Assembly: GCA_040758525.1 (NCBI GenBank)
Contig: JBFLVQ010000221.1
Location: 1 to 12,953, forward strand
DNA length: 12,953 nt
Reading direction: 5' to 3'
Source: JBFLVQ01 sp040758525
GTDB taxonomy: Bacteria; Acidobacteriota; Blastocatellia; Chloracidobacteriales; JADJPF01
The notes under the pieces were generated by a model, which saw only the letters and a list, made by a program, of their open reading frames with translations, searched no databases and was not told the origin of the DNA. Positions 6,994-12,953 of the stretch are shown one piece after another; position 1 is the first letter of the stretch; each line of letters begins with the position of its first letter. The translations under genes and the position numbers were made by a program.

Positions 6994-7876
6994 AGAGGAG
7001 ATGAAGCAGCTCTATCAGCAGCAGACGACACGCAGAGCTGAGCAACGGCAGCAATGTCTGAGTGCAGAGCAGCTATATAGAGCTGCCAGCAATCAATTGA
7101 GCGAGGCAGAGCGAGAGCAAGTAGCAGAGCATATGCTGGAGTGTCTAGAGTGCACACAAGAGTATCGATTAGCGCGCACGCTCAAGCCTTGGTCGGAGAC
7201 TCTAGTAGAGGCGAGCGAAGAGCCATCGGCATCGATAGTAGCGATGCCAGCGCGACGAGCATTGGTATCGGTGCGAGTGCTCTATGGGGTAGCCGCGACA
7301 TTGTTGATTGTCAGCATTAGTCTAGGGGTAATGCTGCAGTGGCTGAGGCGAGAGCATCAGCAAGAGGTAGCACGATACAATGCAGAGATAGCGGAGCGGG
7401 ATCGTAGGATTGCTGCAGTAGAGGAGACACTCACTGTAACACGACAAGAGTTAGCAGCAAAGCCAGTACACACCGAGGAGTATGAAACTCAACTAGCGGA
7501 GCAGCGCAAGGTGATAGAGGAGCTTTCTCAGCCACAAGTAAATGTTCCTATTGTCGATCTAGATCCAAGCAGTGCCATACGTGGTAGTGGTGATTCTACT
7601 GCAATAATCAAGGTGCCTATCGGCACTAATTTCTGCACATTGATTCTAAATACTAGACAGGAACAGGTAGATTCCTACTATGCTATAGAGATAATGGATA
7701 GAATTAACAAAATCGTCTGGCAAGATAACAGAGTAAGGCAGAATCAGCTTAATCCTTTTACTATTACACTGCCACGCAGACTCTTTCCTGCTGGACAATA
7801 TCGAATCAAGCTCTATGGTTTGGATAAGAGTGAGAGAAAACTGATCGAAGCCTACTCGATACAGATCAAATACTAA
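6980..7876 (+). CDS. Putative zinc-binding anti-sigma factor, single-pass membrane protein with coiled coil
   Basis: Predicted inner-membrane protein of 298 residues that probably holds the preceding sigma factor inactive. The N-terminal cytoplasmic part carries the zf-HC2 / ZAS signature H51-x3-C55-x2-C58 (HMLECLEC) with a further Cys at 26. A transmembrane helix spans about 98-119 (VLYGVAATLLIVSISLGVML). Next comes a charged coiled-coil stretch (about 121-183), then a probably beta-rich extracytoplasmic domain (about 188-298). That C-terminal domain is large for a simple anti-sigma and may sense a signal; I do not recognise its family. ATG at 6980 overlaps the sigma gene by 14 nt and has AAGGGG and GGAG upstream. 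Codons in the first 180 residues are strikingly GAG- and purine-ending, unlike the last third. The sensing role is inference. Confidence 0.82.
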   Translation: MRLTEEEMKQLYQQQTTRRAEQRQQCLSAEQLYRAASNQLSEAEREQVAEHMLECLECTQEYRLARTLKPWSETLVEASEEPSASIVAMPARRALVSVRVLYGVAATLLIVSISLGVMLQWLRREHQQEVARYNAEIAERDRRIAAVEETLTVTRQELAAKPVHTEEYETQLAEQRKVIEELSQPQVNVPIVDLDPSSAIRGSGDSTAIIKVPIGTNFCTLILNTRQEQVDSYYAIEIMDRINKIVWQDNRVRQNQLNPFTITLPRRLFPAGQYRIKLYGLDKSERKLIEAYSIQIKY

Positions 7877-7913
7877 AGTATTGATCTTGACCGTTTCTTT
7901 AAATCCTCTGGGC

Positions 7914-7942
7914 TTTACATAAACAACCATTTTGCTTATACT
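7914..7942 (+). promoter_or_regulatory. Predicted sigma-70-type promoter for the FAAL/PKS operon
   Basis: TTTACA (7914-7919) and TATACT (7937-7942) each match the consensus at five of six positions and are separated by exactly 17 bases. Transcription would start near 7949, about 75 nt before the FAAL start. This suggests the biosynthetic operon can be read by the housekeeping sigma factor. It is the best promoter match in the intergenic space before the operon. Confidence 0.55.
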
Positions 7943-8024
7943 TATCTATCCTTTTACCAGTCTCATAAGTTATTAATATGGCTAATTGCCAGCAAGGTAT
8001 CAATTGTTTTCAGGGTGGAATGTT

Positions 8025-9848
8025 TTGTTGGCTGAATTTGCTACAATAGTAGAGCTACTTCAATATAGAGCTGTTAGTAGTGCGAAACGACTAGCCTATA
8101 CCTTTTTGGCTAATGGAGAAGTAGAAGAAAGCACACTTACTTTTGGCCAATTAGATCAGCAAGCGCGTGTTATTGCTGCCTGCCTGCAACAAGAAAATCT
8201 TGCTCAAGGACGAGTATTGTTACTTTACCAACCAGGACTAGAATTTATCGCTGCCTTATTTGGTTGTTTTTATAGCGCAAGTGTTGCTATTCCTTTCTAC
8301 CCTCCGCACCCAGCACGCTTTGCTAGCTCGATAGCAAAATTACAAGCCTTAATCAAGGATGCACAACCAAGTTTGGTACTCACTACCTTACGAGTTAAAC
8401 AGGCAGCAGAGGCTGCTCTTACGGAGCAACAGCTTCCCCCATTACCGTGGATAGCTACGGATACGCTTGCTGCAGATATTTATCTGCAATGGCAAAAGCC
8501 TGATATTAATAGTAATCAATTGGCTTTTATTCAATATACCTCTGGATCTACAGCTGATCCTAAAGGGGTAATGATCAGCCATAGAAACCTTTTGCATAAC
8601 GAGAAACTGATCCAATTAGCATTCCATCAGAATTCTGAATCGATTGTGGTAGGCTGGTTGCCTTTTTATCATGATATGGGGCTTATTGGTAATGTAATTC
8701 AACCTTTGTATGCTGGTAGTCGCTGTATACTGATGTCACCGCTGGCTTTCTTACAAAGGCCATACAGATGGTTAAAAACTATTACCAAATATCAGGCTAC
8801 TACTAGTGCTGCGCCCAATTTTGCCTATGAGCTTTGTGTCCGCAATATTACTTCCGAACAGTGTGAGAGCTTGGATCTAAGCAGTTGGCAACAGGCATTG
8901 AGTGGATCTGAACCGGTTCGTTATCAAACGTTGAAACGCTTTGCAGAAACCTTTCAAAGTTGTGGTTTCCGCTGGCAGTCTTTCTATCCATGTTATGGAC
9001 TTGCCGAAGCCACATTGTTTATTTCTGGTGGACATAGTGGCGATGCACCTTTAATATACACATTAGATAAGTTGGCGATAGAACAACATAGGGTTATTGA
9101 GGTAGCACCCAATAGCGCAAATGCCAAAAGGCTTGTTGCTTGTGGTAAGGTTAGTAGCGAGCATAAGGTTATTATTGTTGAACCGGAATCCGCGACAATC
9201 TGTTCCACTAATCAAATTGGGGAGATCTGGATCTATAGCGCCAGTGTTGCACAAGGATATTTGAACCGGTCACTAGAGAATAAAGAGATCTTTCAGGCAT
9301 ATCTGGCAAATGGTGAAGGTCCATTTTTACGTACTGGGGATCTGGGTTTTATAAAAGATGGAGAGCTATGTATTACTGGGCGTGTGAAAGATATTCTGAT
9401 AATAAGAGGGAAAAACTACTATCCACAAGATATTGAATGGGTAGTTGAACAGAGTCATCCGTCCTTAAGAGCTAATGCTAGTGCGGCATTTTCTGTTGAT
9501 CTCAATGATGAAGAGCGATTGATTGTTGTGGCTGAAGTAGAGCGCCGCTATTATTCGAATGATCTAGGTCGGAACTTTTCCCATAATCAATATAAAGAAA
9601 AACATCTCTCGGAAAGGCAGCATCTACAATCCGAAGCGGTTTGTCAAAAGCAGCAGTCTACATCCTTAAACCTGAAAGAGGTGGTTACTGCAATTCGACG
9701 GGCAATCGCTGACCATTTTGATCTACAGGTTTATGATGTGTGTTTACTTAAAGCAGGAAGCATTTCTAAAACAACCAGCGGTAAAGTTCAGCGACGTAAC
9801 TGTTGTGCTAACTATCTTGCTAACGCTTTAAAGGTAATTGCAAAATAA
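8025..9848 (+). CDS. Fatty acyl-AMP ligase (FAAL)
   Basis: Predicted cytoplasmic adenylating enzyme of about 607 residues that activates a fatty acid with ATP and passes the acyl group to a carrier protein instead of CoA. Motifs of the ANL superfamily, in order: P-loop YTSGSTADPKG (171-181), WLPFYHDMGLIG typical of FAAL/FadD32-like enzymes (211-222), YGLAEATL (324-331), RTGDLG with the ribose-binding Asp (D439), hinge and core GRVKDILIIRGKNYYP (452-467), and the catalytic-lysine motif TTSGKVQR (K587). A hydrophilic stretch at about 508-547 interrupts the C-terminal subdomain. I place the start at TTG 8025 (or 8028) after AGGGTGG (8012-8018), so the protein opens LAEFATIVELLQYRA as family members do; a TTG at 7986 is in frame but has no ribosome-binding site. 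A discrete ACP follows 173 nt downstream. Confidence 0.92.
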   Translation: MLAEFATIVELLQYRAVSSAKRLAYTFLANGEVEESTLTFGQLDQQARVIAACLQQENLAQGRVLLLYQPGLEFIAALFGCFYSASVAIPFYPPHPARFASSIAKLQALIKDAQPSLVLTTLRVKQAAEAALTEQQLPPLPWIATDTLAADIYLQWQKPDINSNQLAFIQYTSGSTADPKGVMISHRNLLHNEKLIQLAFHQNSESIVVGWLPFYHDMGLIGNVIQPLYAGSRCILMSPLAFLQRPYRWLKTITKYQATTSAAPNFAYELCVRNITSEQCESLDLSSWQQALSGSEPVRYQTLKRFAETFQSCGFRWQSFYPCYGLAEATLFISGGHSGDAPLIYTLDKLAIEQHRVIEVAPNSANAKRLVACGKVSSEHKVIIVEPESATICSTNQIGEIWIYSASVAQGYLNRSLENKEIFQAYLANGEGPFLRTGDLGFIKDGELCITGRVKDILIIRGKNYYPQDIEWVVEQSHPSLRANASAAFSVDLNDEERLIVVAEVERRYYSNDLGRNFSHNQYKEKHLSERQHLQSEAVCQKQQSTSLNLKEVVTAIRRAIADHFDLQVYDVCLLKAGSISKTTSGKVQRRNCCANYLANALKVIAK

Positions 9849-10021
9849 TTGAGAGGCTGTCTTTTCGTTAAAAGCTATTAGTAGATCGTTAAGGAGATTA
9901 CTACCTTAACTATAACTAAAGTTGTAGCTATTACTTTTAGTAGGCAAGCGCTAATGGAAATCTCGGTGGGGAGGTTAAAGATAGGTTATTCTCGATAGAT
10001 TAGTCATTCAAGGAGCAACAA

Positions 10022-10336
10022 ATGCAACTGTACTTTAAGGAGAGGCATTTGAAATTAATGACCGTTAGTAGTCTGCAAGCCTGGTTAATTTCTCAGCTTG
10101 CGATTTCGTTAAATATAGATCCCGAAGAGATAGATACACAGCAACCGCTTGCTAGTTACGGATTGGATTCAGCTACAGCAGTCGGCCTTACTGGAAAGAT
10201 GGAGGAGAAATTAGGACTAACACTTGACCCTATGCTGTTTTGGGATTATCCGACCGTGGAGGGTTTGGTCGAGTACCTTTGGGAGCAGTGTAATCTCTGT
10301 AGTCCTGCTGAGGTTGGCATGCAAAAAGGAGATTGA
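10022..10336 (+). CDS. Discrete acyl carrier protein
   Basis: Predicted 104-residue carrier protein that holds the acyl chain on a 4'-phosphopantetheine arm. The attachment motif is YGLDSATAV with Ser50. The preceding helix (LISQLAISLNIDPEEID) and the later FWDYPTVEGLVEYLW are the helix I and helix III signatures of PKS-type carrier domains. The start ATG has AAGGAG seven bases upstream. It stands between a FAAL and a P450, whose gene starts four bases after this stop. The likely role is to accept the fatty acid from the FAAL, present it to the P450 and then to the ketosynthase. It lacks the extra domains of a modular PKS. A separate phosphopantetheinyl transferase is required and is not in the window. 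Activity as a peptidyl carrier is less likely because the partner is a FAAL. Confidence 0.93.
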   Translation: MQLYFKERHLKLMTVSSLQAWLISQLAISLNIDPEEIDTQQPLASYGLDSATAVGLTGKMEEKLGLTLDPMLFWDYPTVEGLVEYLWEQCNLCSPAEVGMQKGD

Positions 10337-10340
10337 TAAA

Positions 10341-11576
10341 ATGGCAGCCAGGGGAGTAATGTTTAACCCGTTTCTTCCCCAGTTCCGTCAAAATCCATAC
10401 CCTCACTATAATAATTTACGTATCCTAGACCCCGTACACTGGAGTACTTTAGGGGTATGGGTACTCAGCCGTTATGCGGATGTATGGGCAGTTTTACGTG
10501 ATACTAGATTTAGTGCTGACACCCGTAAATGGAATGGATATCAGGCCCGTTACTTTCGACAAAAGCAGGGCCATAGCAGCTTACTGGCTAATTTCCACAG
10601 CAAATGGATGCTCTTTCTTGATCCACCCGATCATACCAGATTACGGAGCCTGATAAGTAAAGCGTTTACTCCTCAAGTAGTAGAGAGCCTACGTCCACGC
10701 ATACAACAGATTATGAATGAGTTAATTGAAAGTTCCCAATCCGCCGATACTATTGATATTATTGGAGACCTTGCCTATCCATTACCAATTATTGTAATTG
10801 CCGAGATGTTAGGTTTGCCTGTCGAAGATTGTGACAAATTAAAACAATGGTCCTATGAATTGTTACCCTCTTTTGATCCATTGATGTCGCTAAAGGTGTT
10901 TGAACGTATCAACCAGGTTGTGCTGGAATTTACCGATTATTTCCGTAGGATTATTGCCCAGCGTCGTAATGTTAGTTGCTCTGATCTGCTTAGTAAACTT
11001 ATTATTGCCGAAGAACAACATGACCGATTAACAGAAAGCGAGATTATTGCTACTTCAATAATGCTCTTTGTCGCTGGCCATGAGACAACGGTTAATCTTA
11101 TCGGTAATAGCATGTATGCTCTACTTAAGCATCCTGAGCAGTTAATCACACTTAAGAATAATCCTCTGTTAATACAGAGTGCAGTGGAAGAGCTGTTACG
11201 TTATGAAAGTCCTGTTCAATTCACTTATAGAATGGCATTGGAAGATGTTGAGATTGGCGGTAAAACAATACAGCAAGGTCAACAAGTAATCCTCTGCTTG
11301 GGAGCAGCAAATCGAGATCCATCTCAATTTCCTGATCCTGATAGCCTTGATATAACCCGACAGGATAACCGTCATCTTGCTTTTAGTCATGGTACACATT
11401 ATTGTCTGGGAGCATTACTAGCACGTGCCCAAGGACAGATTGCTATTAATACACTCATTAAAAGATTTCCTTATATAAAACTAACCACTGAGAAGCCAGA
11501 ATGGCGTGAAACTATTCTTTTACGTGGTTTGAAGACTCTACCAGTTGCTTTCCGTCCACAAACTGTTTGCAACTGA
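10341..11576 (+). CDS. Cytochrome P450 monooxygenase, bacterial class I type
   Basis: Predicted soluble haem monooxygenase of 411 residues, the usual size for bacterial biosynthetic P450s (CYP107-like by motif). Seen in order: C-helix motif DPPDHTRLR (about 94-102), oxygen-activating I-helix AGHETT (245-250), K-helix ExxR at 284-287 (ELLR), and the haem loop FSHGTHYCLG with axial Cys355. The haem loop has Ser where FGxG is common, within normal variation. ATG at 10341 has AGGAG nine bases upstream; the reading frame is open further upstream only through the ACP gene. The four-base gap to the ACP points to coupled translation, and I infer that the substrate is the ACP-bound fatty acyl chain (hydroxylation, desaturation or epoxidation). 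Ferredoxin and reductase partners are not in the window. Late tailoring of the finished product is the alternative. Confidence 0.93.
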   Translation: MAARGVMFNPFLPQFRQNPYPHYNNLRILDPVHWSTLGVWVLSRYADVWAVLRDTRFSADTRKWNGYQARYFRQKQGHSSLLANFHSKWMLFLDPPDHTRLRSLISKAFTPQVVESLRPRIQQIMNELIESSQSADTIDIIGDLAYPLPIIVIAEMLGLPVEDCDKLKQWSYELLPSFDPLMSLKVFERINQVVLEFTDYFRRIIAQRRNVSCSDLLSKLIIAEEQHDRLTESEIIATSIMLFVAGHETTVNLIGNSMYALLKHPEQLITLKNNPLLIQSAVEELLRYESPVQFTYRMALEDVEIGGKTIQQGQQVILCLGAANRDPSQFPDPDSLDITRQDNRHLAFSHGTHYCLGALLARAQGQIAINTLIKRFPYIKLTTEKPEWRETILLRGLKTLPVAFRPQTVCN

Positions 11577-11608
11577 GATCAATCCTTTAAGAAGAATGCA
11601 AACTTGTT

Positions 11609-12953
11609 ATGAAGCTTGTAGCCATAATAGGTATCGGATGCCGTTTTCCTTCTGCACAAGGTCCTAGTCAATTTTGGCAGTTATTGAGAAATGGTATAGA
11701 TGCAATAACCGAAGTGCCCTCAGATCGTTGGGAAGCAAATGCTTTCTATGACTTAGATACTGCTAAACCAGCAAAAATGAATACCAAGTGGGGCGGTTTT
11801 ATTGAAGGCATAGATAAATTCGATCCCCAATTCTTTGGTATAACCCCCACAGAAGCGGTACGCATGGATCCGCAACAACGATTATCGTTAGAAGTCGCTT
11901 GGGAAGCTTTAGAAGATGCTGGACAAACATCCGAGCAATTGTCGGGTAAGCGTATCAGTGTATTTATGGGAGTCTCTAGCGGAGATTATGGTCATCTACA
12001 ATGGGGCGCTCCTGAGCAGATCGATGCTTATGTTGGTACGGGAAGTGCCGCTAGCATTGTTGCCAATCGTATCTCTTACCAGCTTGATCTACGTGGGCCT
12101 AGCATAGCAATAGATACAGCTTGTTCATCTTCATTGGTGGCAGTTCATTTGGCTTGCCTAAGTTTATCAGCAGGCGAGTCTACGCTAGCGTTAGCAGGGG
12201 GAGTTAATTTGATAATATTGCCTGTAGGGGCAATCAACTTTACCAAAGCAGGGGCTATGTCTCCAGATGGTCATTGTAAAGCTTTTGATGCTGGTGCGAA
12301 TGGTTTTGTACGCAGTGAAGGCGTCGGTATTGTAGTACTAAAACCATTAACAGAGGCTTTGGCCGATAATGACCATATTTATGCAGTGATTCGTGGTAGC
12401 GCAGTAAACCAAGATGGACGCACCAATGGATTAATGGCTCCTAACCGGCGCGCTCAGATCGCAGTATTACAAGAAGCCTACCAAAACGCCGGTATTTCAC
12501 CAGCAGAGGTTCAATATATTGAAACTCATGGTACTGGCACACTATTAGGTGATCCTATTGAAGCAAAAGCGTTAGGAGAAGTAGTTTCAAAAGATCGGCC
12601 TACAGGTAGCTACTGTGCGATAGGATCAGTAAAAACCAATATAGGTCATCTAGAAGCTGCTGCTGGAATCGCTGGCCTGATAAAGGTTGCTCTTGCACTT
12701 AAACATAAAGAGATTCCACCCAATCTACATTTTCATACTCCCAATCCTTATATACCTTTTCAAGCTTTGCAATTACGTGTGCAAGATAGTCTCTCGGCCT
12801 GGCCACAGACAAGTAGACCAGCTTTAGCAGGGATAAGTTCGTTTGGATTTGGAGGGACAAATGCACACGTGATAGTAGAGGAAGGGCCAGCAAATGTAGC
12901 AGAGCAAGCAGAGGAGAGAGGGAAAGAGCAGATACTGGGACTATCAGCACGCA
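11609..12953 (+). CDS. Type I polyketide synthase, N-terminal part (ketosynthase; truncated by window end)
   Basis: The first 448 codons of a modular polyketide synthase, open at the window edge. The ketosynthase fills about residues 3-427, from VAIIGIGCRFPSA to FGFGGTNAHVIVEE. The catalytic triad is intact: Cys172 in DTACSSSL, His307 in ETHGTGT and His347 in NIGHLEAAAG, so it should condense and is not a decarboxylating starter variant. The following ILGLSAR is the usual entry to the KS-to-acyltransferase linker of cis-AT enzymes, but no acyltransferase is visible yet. The protein starts directly at the ketosynthase without an N-terminal docking helix; an in-frame stop at 11588 excludes upstream extension. 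ATG 11609 has only a weak, distant AAGAAG. It lies 32 nt after the P450 and is probably co-transcribed. The likely substrate is the ACP-bound fatty acyl chain. Confidence 0.93.
   Translation, partial: MKLVAIIGIGCRFPSAQGPSQFWQLLRNGIDAITEVPSDRWEANAFYDLDTAKPAKMNTKWGGFIEGIDKFDPQFFGITPTEAVRMDPQQRLSLEVAWEALEDAGQTSEQLSGKRISVFMGVSSGDYGHLQWGAPEQIDAYVGTGSAASIVANRISYQLDLRGPSIAIDTACSSSLVAVHLACLSLSAGESTLALAGGVNLIILPVGAINFTKAGAMSPDGHCKAFDAGANGFVRSEGVGIVVLKPLTEALADNDHIYAVIRGSAVNQDGRTNGLMAPNRRAQIAVLQEAYQNAGISPAEVQYIETHGTGTLLGDPIEAKALGEVVSKDRPTGSYCAIGSVKTNIGHLEAAAGIAGLIKVALALKHKEIPPNLHFHTPNPYIPFQALQLRVQDSLSAWPQTSRPALAGISSFGFGGTNAHVIVEEGPANVAEQAEERGKEQILGLSAR

Noticed and set aside
6753..7157. Long minus-strand ORF (134 codons) opposite the sigma/anti-sigma junction
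   Set aside because: It is antisense to two genes with clear domain motifs, its product is low-complexity Ser/Ala/Arg/Leu-rich without a recognisable family, and the purine-rich codon block on the plus strand explains its openness.
7986..8024. N-terminal extension of the FAAL from a TTG at 7986
   Set aside because: No ribosome-binding site precedes it and the extra 13 residues fit no family pattern. AGGGTGG lies six bases before TTG 8025.
9849..10021. Possible micro-ORF (ATG at 9954) or internal promoter between FAAL and ACP
   Set aside because: The ORF has 14 codons without a convincing ribosome-binding site, and a TATAAC at about 9911 has no matching -35. I see no supported element in this gap.
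10224..10340. Open frame upstream of the P450 ATG
   Set aside because: It overlaps the ACP coding sequence in another frame, and its residues (MTLCCFGIIRPW and onward) are unlike a P450 N-terminus. ATG 10341 has a good ribosome-binding site.
1..12953. CRISPR array, tRNA/rRNA, insertion sequence, integrase or attachment site
   Set aside because: No regularly spaced repeats, tRNA-like cloverleaf, transposase motifs or flanking terminal repeats were seen by eye on either strand.

Overview
The window looks like a chromosomal segment from a Gram-negative, Acidobacteriota-like bacterium. Blastocatellia would fit best, but this is inference. The pointers are an Oar-type TonB-dependent receptor with an N-terminal carboxypeptidase-regulatory-like domain and an aromatic C-terminus, several exported proteins, and an ECF sigma factor paired with a zinc-binding membrane anti-sigma factor. 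Base composition is fairly AT-rich by eye for that phylum, and TTG starts with good ribosome-binding sites recur. No tRNA, rRNA, insertion sequence, CRISPR array or attachment site was seen.

Left part (1-5600): a promoter-like element at the left edge leads into the large receptor gene, which ends at a perfect hairpin terminator. An exported cupin protein on the same strand follows. A secreted glucosamine-6-sulfatase-like enzyme runs convergently on the minus strand, with a shared inverted repeat in the 3' gap. The sulfatase mRNA start is unusual: a perfect 8-bp hairpin overlaps its Shine-Dalgarno sequence, and a terminator-like hairpin lies about 100 nt further upstream.

Middle (5465-6414): about 950 bases without a convincing gene separate the divergent sulfatase and sigma-factor genes. 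They hold two hairpins at the left edge, one doubtful 64-codon ORF, and otherwise AT-rich sequence.

Right part (6415-12953): the ECF sigma factor overlaps its putative anti-sigma partner by 14 nt. A good sigma-70-like promoter follows, and then a biosynthetic operon: fatty acyl-AMP ligase (FAAL), discrete acyl carrier protein (ACP), cytochrome P450, and the start of a type I polyketide synthase (ketosynthase complete, the rest beyond the window). The simplest reading is that the FAAL adenylates a fatty acid and loads it on the ACP, the P450 oxidises the ACP-bound chain, and the first ketosynthase extends it, giving a lipid-primed polyketide or lipopeptide. This starter cassette is the most interesting part of the window. 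The sigma/anti-sigma pair just upstream is a candidate regulator, by position only.
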